A stretch of DNA of 64,000 nt from Anoplopoma fimbria. Lineage: Eukaryota > Chordata > Actinopteri > Perciformes > Anoplopomatidae. The notes below the pieces were generated by a model. It was given only the letters and a program-made list of their open reading frames with translations. It was not told the origin of the DNA and did not search any database. The position numbers and the translations under genes are program-made. The DNA lies in NCBI RefSeq assembly GCF_027596085.1, contig NC_072469.1, positions 14,601,232-14,665,231 of the forward strand, written 5' to 3'. This document shows, piece by piece, positions 14,401 to 29,800 of this stretch (positions are counted from its first letter, which is position 1; each line of letters starts with the position of its first letter).

Positions 14401-15213
14401 AACGTGGCTTGCTGCCTAACAAGGAGCTTGGGGGAATAAACATGTTTGGTGGAGTTGTGAGCTAGAGTCCTGCACAGTGGAGTTGATGTTTATTGCCCAC
14501 AAACAGCCAGGCGCAGACTCTCTACCTTATCCTGCACATGAAAGCCTGGCCCGATTTTCAAAGTTCCCAAAGAGAGCACAGTCTGCAAAACACCTGCGAG
14601 ATAACACTCGGGGAGGATTAAACTGCTATTTGACTCTCTCTCCCTCTCCCTCCTTTCCTCCCCTCTACCTTTCTCTCCCTCTCCCTCTCCTTTCATGTGT
14701 TGGGTCTCTTAAAGACTGCGACCGTGGCATTCCTGCTGGCTCCAAAGGCCGCCTCGCCGATATCATTCAGAAGTGAGCCCCTCGGATTTGTTTACTTAAT
14801 CCAATATTTATGCTCTGTGTATGTTTGCGAATGCAAAACAGTCTGTGCCTCCAACAAGCAAGACACATGGTCCCAAGATAAATGGGCAAAAAAAATGATA
14901 AAACATAAATACAGGAATGGTTGAAGGGAAGAAAAAAATGAAATTCGAAAATAAGAGTATTAAGGGGAAATTCTGTGAGGAATGTTTGCGGCTCGCGGTG
15001 AAGCAGATAACCGGAGTCGACCCTGGATGGAATTATCGTGACCGGCTAAAGTTAAATGTGTTCAACATCTCTGTGTTCCTTTCTACCACTGCTTGACAAA
15101 AGGAATGCACGAGTCTGGCCGGAGCTTAGTCAAATTGCAGCGCGAGCGGGTAAAATCCCATTAAGGGGTTAATGCAAAATTATGCGTCTGTCGGCGCCTA
15201 AAAACAAGTTGAA

Positions 15214-15731
15214 ATGCAACCAAGAATTCCACAAAGGGTGATCATTCCTTACATTTTAGGAGTGAGAGTGTTAATGATGATGTTAGGCCCCTTGAGGATA
15301 CAGTCCATCCCTTTGATCACATCTGAATTTCTCGGAGGGAGCTGTGGCCCGGCTATTGCCATATCTACGCCGACACGCCGGGCTGGATGTTCTCCCAGAG
15401 GGGGAGCGTTGGGTTCTCTGCACCCTCCATGTCCAGATGAATTGGTCAAAGGCCTCATCTGCTGCTGATCTCCCCCCAGCCCACGCCTGGCAGACATTTG
15501 TGGTCACGCTGCCTGGTAGGAAGCCTCGCAAGACTCCAGGGAGGAAGGCAGGACCCCTGCTATGGCTGTCGGCGATTCACTCACAGCCCGGGTAGCGGCT
15601 GAACGTTGCCATTCGTTTCCGAGCTTGAAAGCCTTCCCTGGACTACCCAAGACTGTCAACAACACATTGCTGTATGTGTGGAGAATGCGGTCGTGCAGCG
15701 TTTTCTCTTCGGCAAAATGACTAATCATCAC
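15214..15731. other. GC-rich stop-poor patch, not a supported gene
   Basis: Several overlapping frames on both strands stay open for 75-84 codons across this patch. That is what a GC-rich, stop-poor stretch gives by itself. No frame shows a recognised domain, signal peptide or repeat, and no convincing exon structure could be defined. Possible explanations are a conserved non-coding element, an exon of a non-coding RNA, or simple composition. I do not annotate a coding region. Confidence 0.35.
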
Positions 15732-17236
15732 ATTTAGCTGAGACTAGTTATTAGGCCTTTGAGTGCTTCCACAAAGTCCCCCAATGCTCCATAAGTATGT
15801 GGGTCTTATCAGCAGTCACATGCATGTCAACAAAAGGTAAAGCAGCTTCTTTATGGCACCACACACACACAGGTCAACACAGATATGAAGTGCAACAATG
15901 CCGCATTGGCACGGTCATTCCTTTATATGTTTGTATGCCCTGCACCCACTGCTTTAAGAGGAAGGATATGGAGTAGTGTGCTTTAAAATGTAATTTAATA
16001 TTGTGTATTCCACAGTTTATACCCAAGTGCTGTGTCACAGTGCAAACCTGCTGAGTCAGGCTGAAATAAAGGTTGTTAGAATCTCACTATTGCATTTAAG
16101 GGACCAGATCTGTGTAGAGCAACCCAACTGTTTAGCCTATTACCTGTCAAGAGGTTCAATAAGACATGTAAATGTTACAAAGCCTGTACAAATATAAGAG
16201 AGACCGCTGTGAAATTATTTTTGAACAAACCTAGATGCAACCTAGAGAAGTATGTTCCAGCCATTAGTTAAAATGCTTTGGATCGACTAATCTAAAAAAG
16301 TAAATACATTTTGACCACCAGTTTTTATGAGTTTTTAACGTAAAGGCAGCATTTGCCTTTAAAGTTGATATAATTTTCTGAATTTAACAGATGTTTTTTT
16401 TTACCCACTTAGTCATTACATCCACATTACTGATGATTATCTCATTGTGTAAATATTTTGTGAAAGCACCAATGGTCAACTCTACAATATAGATATTGAG
16501 GTTTTTGGACAATAATATTTGATTTTCTCCAAATGGCCCAGCCCTATGATGGAACGTGCAAAGAAATGTAGTAATACACAACAGCAAAGGCTAGGAAAAA
16601 TAATACTGCTAGCTAGCAAACATGGATGTAAACAATGCACTATTCAAGATAATTAAAAAAAACAGCAAATGTTTTATGAGAATTTAAATCATAAAGTTTG
16701 CATGTTAACTTGCTAAATAAACTCTTTACAGTTGGTTGTATTGAATAACAGTGGTAATGGTAATCTGGAAAACCTAATTTTCCTTTACGCCTTTTGTATT
16801 AGGGTGGATGCACAAATCTAAGAGACACATCCCAAAATTGCTCCAATAAAACTGCACGGCAGGATAACATCAGAGGTAAATGAGATGATGTTTTCTTTTA
16901 ATTTGGGAGAACCAACCCTTTAAACATCCCTGATCATTACCTTATCTGTATACGGGAAAAAAACTCAATTCCTTTCACGGCTCCCTCATTTACTTTCCCA
17001 TGACCTCGGGCGCGATGGTGTGCACAATGAGGTAGAACGTCATGTAGACTTAAGCTAAATGAGTTGTGAGGGCATTATTTATCATCAAAGGGCTTTCTAA
17101 TTACACTTGATAGTCTAACATGTTGAAGAGAACACCAAGAATATGAACTTTAGCTCTTATCTCCAATCTGTGTAGCCAAGGCAGAATTAAGGATTGGCCC
17201 TGCGCATAATCACTTGGCACAGGCAATTATAAAAAA

Positions 17237-17255
17237 TAATTAGAATATTAATTAG
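17237..17255. promoter_or_regulatory. Paired TAATTAG homeodomain-type sites
   Basis: TAATTAG occurs at 17237-17243 and again at 17249-17255. The two lie 12 bp apart in the same orientation, each followed by AA. TAATTA is the core bound by many homeodomain proteins. Two tandem copies about one helical turn apart could bind a dimer, but such words are common in AT-rich DNA. No bound factor can be inferred. Confidence 0.25.
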
Positions 17256-17689
17256 AATTTCTCGTTAGTGCATCCTGTTGTTTTTAAGGAAATGAGTTTA
17301 ATGATAGGCAGGCCTCTGGTCTTCATCCTCTCTGGCGGGGGCACAGTTTGCCCTGGCAGCGGTGGAGTCACGGCCCGGGGAAAGTGACAAGAGCACACTG
17401 GGAATATCATCACAAGGAAGAGATGAGAGAAAATCAAACAGAGATTAGGCGGAGTCAATATGGGATCGGGCCAAAAGGAGGCTACGACTCGGGAGTGGTT
17501 CATTTAAAGTGCGAGACATGGGGAGTGTTTACATAGTTAATGTCTAACCCAGATTTGTAAGCACGACATTATGACTACATCCTCTTCCCAGGCAACCCGA
17601 TGAAGAGACCGCCATCACGTCATCTGAATACCTAGGCTTGATTGAGATGAGGCAGGCCTGAGCACAATCGATCAGCGGCTAACCCAGCA

Positions 17690-18123
17690 CAACACATGCC
17701 GATACGATTTGTGTCCGACTTGATCCCCACTTGCTCTGACGTCATGCACACGTAGTCAACGATAGACTGAAAGATCGAGGCTGCCGCATTTTTTAGAGCC
17801 AGGGCATTATGGGAAACGCCTGGCTGTCGCCTGAACGTTGAGCTGATTGGCTTTTAGTTTTGACAACAATCACCCGGTTTTGTAGAGAATCCTAATTTTC
17901 CGTGAAATTCTAATATTTAAAGCTAAATGATAGGCTTTTAGTCTCATGTTGTGCAATGAAGGTTTAAAAACATATATTGCATTGTTGATAATAATAAAGG
18001 TTAATTATGTAACACTGTATAAAACCAGCAGCAAATAGTTCTACAAGGCAGAGATAAAAAAGAACGCAGGATGGTATTTAATGCCAGATAAGACCACATT
18101 TCCCCCATTTTTGCAAACAAATA
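17690..18123 (+). repeat. Dispersed repeat, copy A
   Basis: Two blocks here recur in the same order and orientation at 20.4-20.6 kb. The first is 17706-17803 (GATTTGTGTCC, TTGATCCC, ATGCACACGT, then AGAGCCAGG). The second is 17988-18120 (AATAATAAAGGTTA, ACAAGGCAGA, AGAACGCAGGAT, TTTTTGCAAACA). Copy A has about 180 bp between the blocks that copy B mostly lacks. No protein is encoded. The sequence resembles a common fish non-autonomous element, but I cannot name the family, and the ends are approximate. Confidence 0.7.
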
Positions 18124-20339
18124 TAAATAAATCTGAACGTGGTCTGAAAACTACAAGTAGCCCACAGTTTGGATCTAACACGATGTAACTACTTCTGTGA
18201 CTTCCTGTATGTTCTTTGAAGGCTGCTTGCCCGCCACTAGCTATCGCTTTCAGAGCCTTACTCTATAGCAAATCTAATTTTCTAATTTTCCTTTCTTTCA
18301 TTCAGCTCTGTTCTCTTGTTATCTACCATATTTCATTTTAGTCTAAGACCGTCCTGCATCCCATAAGACATGGTGTTGTAAATTCAGCTAGAGCGGGATC
18401 TTTCAATTAGTCCTAGCCTGTGTTTTGTCTACAGAATATTAATGCCCCCTTCAATTCCCACAAATAGAAGCAGCATGTTGTGTTTCAGCATAGTGCAGAG
18501 GCGGGAGACCCATTCATTTGACGGGAAAGGTTGGCGAATCCACGGCACGGGGCCCTGGCGTGACACTAGATTGCACTAGAGACCGGACCAGGTGCTCCGG
18601 TTCACAAAGTTATTTATCAACCGAGAATCAGCATTCAAATTTATTCTGCTGCCACAGCTGCCATTCCCACGGTCATCTGGCATAGACGCTCAGCGTGTTT
18701 ATCAACTCTTTCTGTCCCTCAGTCTTTATCTCTCGCTGTCGCGCTTGTTCTCATTTGTTATTTTTCCTCCCATCCTCCTCCTTCTCCTCAGTCTTCACTT
18801 GCACTGATTGAAAGTCCCAAATAAACAAAAGTAGAGAAGTCTTGAATTCAAACAGTTGCGACAGCCGGCTGAGTTCATGAGATGCCGTGCATATTAAAAT
18901 GCTGTGTTGACAGCCACAGTCCTGGGACGCCAAAGTCCTAGTTTTGCAGCGTGACTCTGTACTGATAAATTATTTGCCTTCCCGACTTTCAAATCCACTG
19001 TTCATTTATAAATAAAGTCCCAGTCACACGTCTGACATCTGTGCATTTGAGCTGTCAGTGCATGCAATAAGGCCACCTCCAAATGCAACACCCCGGAATC
19101 CATACGGGTTATATATTCACACTTGTCAGATCGAACCCGTGGAACGGCTTTTTCTAACCTACATATAATAACACAACCAAATAACATGTCAGGCATCAAA
19201 GCGATCCCACTGGCTATCCAAGGAAAACGCATTTCACTTCAAATAAGCCTGTACACAAATATTTTTATAAACCCTTTCCTATTGACTCCCTTTGAAAAAT
19301 ATATCATCACGTTTGACAAATAAACCCACATGGGTGAAATTAAATAAAATGTGCACCCAACCCCTTCTGTGTGAAAGCATTGACTGGCAATTGCCAATTT
19401 GCATGAGTGACTTGAGGTGTCTAAACAGTGAGGAAATAGAGCACTGCCTATTATAGCGTGCTATTGATACCCCTGGCTTGTGTGCCTCCTCTGAGCGCAA
19501 AGAAACGCCTTTCATCTTTTGTCAGGGCACACAATGCTGCTTGTATTGTGGTGGAGGATTTTTTTTACAGCTGGAAAGCTAAAATCATGAGATGTTTCAA
19601 AGTGCCATTGTATGTTTAGTTTTTTTCCCCATCAAGTTCCCATATGTAGCTGACAAATGACTACACAGGCCTCCTCCGCTGCAAGAAGCCGTTCTAATGG
19701 CGTCGCAATTTCTCTTTTTGCATATTTGGGAAATGCAGGCCGATACGAGAGGGGATGGTAATGCTCTTGCCCTCGGGCGGTGTGCTCCACAGTATCACAG
19801 TCCACATCACGGACTATTCAGCAGCTTCAACTTGGGAAACAAAGAGGCCGCAGTGGAAGAAAGGGGCGCCCGACCGCCTTTGAGCAAGTCTTCCAGTAAA
19901 TGACAGTTCAGGCGTTGCCCATGAAAAATGGCAGACAGACAAGAGATTACAGAGAGGTCTCAGATGTGCTAAAGTCACACTACTCGTTTATCCTGACATG
20001 GATGTGATGTCACTGTTCTTGCACCTGCATATGCATACATGCAAACTACATGCACCCAGATAGATACAGCAGCTTCAATTTCTCAAAAGTGAGGAACGTG
20101 TAGGAAATGCATCCCTAATGAAGTAGGAGCTGCAACTGGTTGATTTTTGTTTAAAAACAATTGTTGAATTTCATATCTACAGGAAAATATTGGTTGTATT
20201 TTTGTTAGCTTGGCATTTCTGCCCATTATGACGACGTTGTACTAACAAAAGTAATTAATGAGATAGGGAATACTTAAATTGGAGGTAAAATTAATTAAAA
20301 GTGAGCACACCAAAATGCTTGTGATAATCCCTACGGCTA
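18124..20339. other. Non-coding unique sequence between two repeat copies
   Basis: No gene is seen. A canonical POU octamer, ATTTGCAT, is at 19397-19404. A palindromic AACAATTGTT (two opposed SOX-type half sites) is at 20156-20165. A pyrimidine-rich run lies at about 18707-18797. The remainder looks unique. Confidence 0.5.
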
Positions 20340-20669
20340 ATGTGGTAAGTCAAAGTTGCACAATGCATGCTGGAAAGATTTGTGTCCCACTTGATCCCAA
20401 CTCTGACGTGATGCACACGTGATAAAAAAATAACCTTGCAATATTGAGGCGCCCGCAGTTTTTGGAGCCAGGCTACGGAGTTGCTCTCCACGGACTGTGA
20501 GATCTAGGGCAATAATAAAGGTTATTTATATAACGCTATATAAAACAAGGAGCTAATTATTTTACAAGGCAGACATAAAAAGAACGCAGGATAACTTTAT
20601 GCCTGATAAAACAACATTTCCAAGTATATATTTTTGCAAACATATACATGTGGTTAGTCAAAGTTGCAC
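20340..20669 (+). mobile_element. Dispersed repeat, copy B, flanked by 22-bp direct repeats
   Basis: The insert at about 20362-20647 matches copy A at 17.7-18.1 kb in two blocks (20377-20472 and 20508-20643) and lacks most of copy A's middle. It is bounded by direct repeats at 20340-20361 and 20648-20669, which agree at 21 of 22 positions and end in AGTCAAAGTTGCAC. The arrangement is that of a target-site duplication. A duplication this long is more usual for retrotransposition than for cut-and-paste transposition. No coding capacity is seen. The family is unidentified. Confidence 0.7.
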
Positions 20670-22058
20670 CAGTTTACAACAAACAGCTTGGGTAATACTT
20701 TTACTGTTTGTCTTTGCATTCTATTCCCAATACGTTACCTGCGAGTACTGTATGACCGTATGGCCTCTCGTGCGTCTTGTCTGACTCGTTCAGTGGTCTC
20801 TTCCAAGGATTTAGCAATAAGCTTGGTGAGTTCAAGTACAAAAATAAGACACGGGTCACATTAAACCAGAATTTCCTTTCAAGTTTTACAAATTGGCATA
20901 TTTCTAGAGAACATTATGGGAAACATGTAAATCAAAGCCCACCATGTAGACATGGTAGTTGGCCAATTGAAGGCAACCTTGGAACCCCATTGTTTGAATA
21001 ATGCACTAGTTGACTGACCTCATCATATCACTGCACTTTGACCCTGTACATCAAGGTGGTAGTACGTGAAGTGGAGGCTGTTAGCAGCCTCTCCTCCTCC
21101 ACCCACCCCCAACCAGTCGCTCATAAACCCCTTCCTCCGGTTTGTAACTGGAAGTAGCTGTCTGCATGTTGACCTTGCCATGCTCCATTGATTTGGGTGC
21201 TATAGGAGCTCAGGTTGTCTGCATTTATTAAGACGGGGAGCAGATTGGGGGGGGTTGGTTTGAGTTGACGGGTCTGACACCAGACACCAGGTACCTTCCC
21301 CCCATGATGCGCTCAGGTCTTCTGACACAAGTCTAATAGGCTCCGACAGGCTCTCTGAATGGAAAATGTTAATGACAGAGTATGTTAGCGAGATGTTACT
21401 AGTCCAAGTTGATATTATCAAAGGGTTTGGGGGCTGGGTGGGATTTCAGAAGGAGACTGGATATCCAAGGTGCATGATTGTTTGGAATGGGAGAGATGGA
21501 GCTGAACAAAGGGAAACACAATACAACGTAAGGGAAGGAAAGAGAAAGGAGGAAATGTGTGCATAATGGCAGCAGCTTAATAATATGCAATTATGGGCTT
21601 TCAATCTCTGCATTTGGTCGATTTAAAATGGATTTTAATTTGTAGCAGTGATTTGCACATATTTCATACGATAAAAACAAGAGACTTACAATGCGCACAA
21701 AATTTTTTTTTGTTATTTTTAATGGTAAAAGGAAACCTTGAAATCAGAATGTTAAAAGCTCTGCCTTCAAAAAAATAATTACAAAATGAATTTGGGAAAA
21801 TGAAAGCCAGATGACTCTTTCAAATACAAACTAGCAGTTCCCCCTGTTTTTTGTTTTTTTTAATGAAAATATAACAGAATAAGCTGATTTATTTTTAGGT
21901 GTATCCTTGCTCCCCACCTCACACTTCATTCAGTCCTGTGCATCATTTCAAAAATCTCCAAAATGACTAAATTACCTCTATGCAAGAAGAAAAGGAGGAA
22001 ATGGCTTGAGTGTCTTATTCATTTACAGCATCATTTCGGTTCTAAATGGAATTTAGAA
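20670..22058. other. Non-coding unique sequence
   Basis: No gene is seen. A G7 tract lies near 21248-21254 and a T9 tract near 21703. Short open frames occur on both strands at 21200-21600 without resemblance to any family. Confidence 0.55.
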
Positions 22059-22095
22059 TACAGTATATCCCCCCCCCCCATGTGGATATACTGTA
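22059..22095. repeat. 12-bp perfect inverted repeat with C-rich loop
   Basis: TACAGTATATCC at 22059-22070 is the exact reverse complement of GGATATACTGTA at 22084-22095. The 13-base loop is almost all C. The hairpin sits directly upstream of a LINE-like 3' tail. It could be a secondary structure of that element or a chance palindrome. Confidence 0.8.
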
Positions 22096-22241
22096 CATCT
22101 TTTTTTATTTTTTTATTCTTATTTCTGTTCTATCTTTATTTTGTTGTATAGTATGTGTATTTATAGTCTGTGTCTGTGTAGTTGAGCTGCTGCAACACTC
22201 GAATTTCCCCCATGGGGATCAATAAAGGAATATAATAATAA
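22096..22241 (+). mobile_element. LINE-like 3' untranslated end
   Basis: The segment has a T-rich run followed by GAGCTGCTGCAACACTCGAA, TTTCCCCCATGGGGATCAAT and AAAGGAATATAATAATA. The words GCTGCTG, AATTTCCCC, GGGGATCAATAAAG and a short A/T simple-repeat tail are typical of the 3' end of several fish non-LTR retrotransposons. No open reading frame remains, so this would be a strongly 5'-truncated copy. The clade is not assigned. Confidence 0.6.
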
Positions 22242-25439
<3,198 letters not shown>

Positions 25440-25960
25440 TCCTCTGCTTTAAGAGGGCATGAAACGTTCATGTTTTGGCATAATTTCTGAAAAATAATGT
25501 TGGTAAAACCAGAGATACGACCCATTTTTTTCCCGTAATTTCCACCCGTGTAGCTCGCGAGCTGCCATGTTGGATTGGCGTCATTGCATTAGTAACGGAG
25601 TTGGCTCACCTGCAGTGATGGACTGTCAGACCGTCAACACTTTGGTTGCGTTGAGGGTTCTATCTCTTCAGTGCTGCCAGTCAGTGATGCCGTACTGTTC
25701 TCCTTTTCAGCAGCAGCTTATGAATATGGACTGTTTTGTCCTTGGCGTTAACATTGGAAAACAAATTTTTTACATCCAGGAGCAATACTAGAGCAGCTTA
25801 CACTATGTCTTTGTCTGTCCAGTGGCTCCTCAGTCTCTGTCCTTCACTGTGTCTACCGTTGTATCTGTTAAACTCAGCCAAGCCAACCAACCTTGTGACA
25901 TTAACAGGCCCAAGTACTGCGACGTGGCAGGGCCTTTGTCACAAATGATATAACAGAGAT
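25440..25960. mobile_element. Possible degraded transposable element
   Basis: The left side (about 25450-25560) has AAGAGGGCATGAAACG and CCGTAATTTCC-like words I associate with fish DNA elements. The segment to about 25960 has a different texture from its surroundings. The frames at 25567-25791 and 25736-25948 give no known transposase motif. No clear terminal repeats or target duplication were found, so this is a weak call. Confidence 0.25.
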
Positions 25961-26449
25961 CATTTTTTGCTTTTAAATGCTCACATTTGGCATGTTTGCT
26001 ACATGATTATTGATTAAAGTGGAACTCAATATAGTAAATCAGCTTAACTTGGTTGACTGCCTCATTTCCAGTTTAATTGTTTTCATCATTTTTATATTTC
26101 CCCTCTCCTCCCCTGGATAAGAGTATGAAAGTGTCCATGTTGAAAAAAACAATTATATCACCATCCTGCAGAGACAGTTATTCTTAACTTTCACAGTTTC
26201 TGGGAGTCTCCTACTTTGTCGGACTACGTTATCTAAAGTTCCACCTCTCACCCTGTCTTACATGTGAACAGGCCTCTGCTCGCTCATTTACTGCAGGTTG
26301 AGAATGTCACCAAAAGCTATCAGGCAGAACAGGCAGAAAAAGAGAGCACCGAGATGGAGGTCTTTATCTGGCTTTATTGGTGAAAGAGAAGGTTAGTGTG
26401 TGTTCTATTCCATTTAAAAGGCAATAGTAGCAATGCTGGTGATGGGGAG
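25961..26449. other. Non-coding unique sequence
   Basis: AT-rich, unique-looking sequence without recognisable genes or repeats. Confidence 0.55.
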
Positions 26450-26830
26450 TATAAAAAAGGAACACTGTTTAAGGGGCGGAGGGGAGGTGAGGGGGGAGAG
26501 GCATGAATCATATATAAAAAACATGTGTGTTGGAACCTCTCAAACAGCTGTGTAGCGCCTCATAAACGCAACATGGAGACAGGTGCTCCCTAACATGGAA
26601 ATATAGCGGACCGAGCCAAAAGGAGGGGCCCCATTTCAAGCGTCGCGCTGTGGGACGGGGCGGAGGCGATTCACGGTTCATCTCCGCTGACCCTTCTGTC
26701 CTTCAGGAAGATTAACGCGAGCACATCCACTCTGAGCCCAAATGGAGGGCGGTCGCGGATGTCTGGGTTCATCCCTTTGCTCACGTTTTTGGGGTGGGGA
26801 CATATGATCAGTGCTTAAAACGCCGCGGAG
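26450..26830 (+). promoter_or_regulatory. Candidate promoter: TATA-like, GC box, CpG-rich patch
   Basis: TATAAAAAAGG lies at 26450-26460, a GC box GGGGCGG at 26473-26479, and a second TATA-like word TATATAAAA at 26511-26519. From about 26555 to 26830 CpG dinucleotides are clearly denser than in the neighbouring DNA, for example around 26640-26680 and 26712-26760. The order fits a plus-strand promoter. However, no coding exon is recognisable downstream, so the product would be a non-coding RNA or a distant first exon. The patch could equally be a conserved enhancer. Confidence 0.3.
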
Positions 26831-29800
26831 GGAAACAATACAAGAAGTACTGATGCATAAAACCGTCCCGCAACCAAGAACGCTGAAGCCTTCAGCATTC
26901 TCAACAGGTCTTCATTCAAATTGATGCAATTGCCCTTCTTTACAAACGCTCTTTGTGACAGGCCCCCTGACCCCATGTCCCCCCCCCCTCCCCCTCCCTT
27001 AAAATAAAGTCTGATTTCAATATGAAAGTGAGCTTTGCATATGATAAAGCTGAGAGGGGACTGTGAATTGGACACACACGAGTGGTTGGGATGCAGTGCT
27101 TTTTTTTTTTTTTTTTTCTTCACGCTGATGTCACAGCTCTGCACTTTTATTGTGACTTAGCTGCATGTTTTCCATATATTACACATGGGAGTTGAGATAA
27201 TAAGGTTTCAAGTCAGTGTCAGCTGGGCAGATGCATGCATGCATGCTGGAACTAATGTCAATCCAGCACCCTACATAGGGACAACAGGTTCAAAAAGTCA
27301 GAGAAGATTAACACAATTTGATATGAAATGTAATAAGGGGAACACTTCTGCCCTGACTGCGCCACCTGAAGCCTACTGGGATTCGAACACATTGTAATTC
27401 TGTTTGATTTCTTTAGTCAGCCACTATCCTTATACTATACACTATCTCAACCCCATTTTGTATTGAGGGACTGCAGCAGTTCAAGTGTGCAACAAGGGAG
27501 GAAGTTGCACAAACAAATATAAAAGGTGCGACATCTGCGAAAATCAATGCACGGCCACATGATGCCTCCCTCGTTCTCTGTGAATAGACCGAAGCCTCTC
27601 AGATTGTTTGGACGGATGAGAGAAGTCGGAGGTCACGCAGAGGTGGAGTTGTTGGAGGCTTTAGAACTCCCCCTTGGCATCACCCTGCTGGGTTAGGAGG
27701 TTAGCAGGCTGTTACATGACACACATATCCTGTCAACTGATGCTATTTTTGTCGGAGCACCTGCTTGGAAGCCGGTTGCAGCGCTAACAAGTGCAGACTC
27801 TGTCCTCCTGAACACTTCAGAGCGCCTGCACTCTTCCTACAAGCGACTTTTTAGTGTTGACACGCCCTCTGCTTGTCCTGCTCAGTGTGAGTTCCTGGCT
27901 ATTTCCCTCAGTTGAATAGCCAAACTACTGCTTTACAATTATGACTTATTGAGGTCAAAACCTGTATGATCATTTTTGGATTCCCACGAGGTTTTAACAC
28001 TGTGCAGTAACTTAAGCGGCAATAATATGATTTTTACTGCCCACTGACAAAATTACCATAATAGAATATAATGGCAGGGTCTGATTGATCAATAGCAATG
28101 ACTTAATAAAAACTGTTCCAGCTGCAGAGATTTCTGGCATTGAAAACTTTACTTCTTTTGGCCCATGCTGCCTTTGGAGCAAAAATGTCACTCCGAGGCC
28201 AAAAAAAAAACTAGCAGCATTTCGCCTGCAGCCAACACTAATCGGCTGGCGGATTCGTTCCTATAATGAAGACAGTCACTTTATTTTTATCCCATTATGC
28301 AAAGATAAAGGTTTAAAACGATCAAACTTTACTCAATACACCTTTAGTGGTGTGAAAATGATGAATAATTGATGACAAAAGCAACGTTTCAAATGAAATG
28401 AGACTCCTGTGTTTGTTAATAAGCTTGAATCACCTTCTTATTGTTGTCAGGCAATAGCCCACCGTTACACTTTGATTGGATGAATAGAGTGTAGGATGAA
28501 ATATTGTCCATCTAATTTTATGGCTTTTGAGCTAATGGTTACTTTGGAAATTGGAACTGATTTTGCAGGAAATTGGTTTTGATATTTTTTATTTTTTTTA
28601 ACAAAGCAGTGTGAAAATGAGAACTAATTCTGTATTAGAGGAATCTGTAGCTTGAAAGCCAGGAAAACATTTGACTGTAAGAACATAATTGTCCAATCGT
28701 CCACTAGAGCACTATGGAATGTGTGTATGATGTTTGTTCACATATATTTAAGACTTAACAGCACAGGAAGCTCTCCCCAGTTAAGTCATAGCAGTGGTGC
28801 CAAGAGGACATCCTAATGGCGTCTGACTGACGTCTTCACCATGTCACATAAACCTTCATTAGCTGGCCTTCCCTCGGCAGGTCAAAGCCATTACAACAAA
28901 GCAATGCCAAAGACAATAGCGTGTGTAGAGGTAGGTTTGGCTAAAACCACTCTCCTATTGGATTAGAAAGCCAATGAGAGGGAAAAGCGATACCCTGTAA
29001 TGATGTGTCGCGGCTGCCCTGAAAAAGCATGGTCTGTGATGAATCGGAGGGTTTGGCCTCATAAATTACAATTATTTTGTGCCAGCACGGTTTGAGCGAG
29101 CCACTTAGCATCGCAGCATCTATCAGTCCGCCCATATGGCACAGAGATTAACGCTGGACATTTTTTTTTCTACCCCTCCTCAGAAAAATGTCATTACGTA
29201 GAGGGAAGAAAACATAGTAATGTGGTTAAGGGAGCAAGGAGGCTGCAGCGCTCATATAAGTCAGACAGATTTTTAAAAATTGTCTTTAAAATGCAAGCAC
29301 TCCCTTCATAACAATAGTTGTGTCTCCCTGCAACTTCTTCACACTCTAACCTGAGACATCCATGATTGGGGATCCCCTTAAAATAATGCATATCCTCTTC
29401 TCAGCTAATGATGGATTTCACACATTTACATTGAGACAAGCAGGATGTGAGTGTGAAGCCCACTACAGCAAGCACAGCTAGGCTTACTGAAGCCACATGT
29501 GAGCTGCTGTAAGAGGAAACAACACTGGTTTTAATTAGAGATGCTGGCACAATAAAGTTTGTTTTCTTAGTAGCTTCTCTTCCAAAAACTGTTTCTGGGT
29601 TTTTTTTGCATTTGTGATGCTGCTTTGATGAAATAAAAGTTGTTTGTCAGGGAGTATTGAGATCCATGTCTACACAGCCCAGCTAAAGAAAAGTACAGTA
29701 GACAGGAAACAGTTTTATTCTGGAAATATCATTAGACTACAGTTCCATGTAGTCGTCATAACTTTCTGTATGTGTGGCTCGCTCTGGATTGTTTTCATAT

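Larger units (their letters stand above)
11427..17689. other. Non-coding sequence with scattered GC-richer patches
   Basis: No gene is supported. GC-richer patches with more CpG than their surroundings lie at about 13140-13420, 13850-14100, 14980-15200 and 15330-15720. G tracts occur at 13848-13855 and 13914-13922. A pyrimidine-rich run (CTCTC/CCCTC) spans about 14633-14692. Most of the stretch looks unique. Conserved non-coding elements are plausible here but not demonstrated. Confidence 0.5.
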
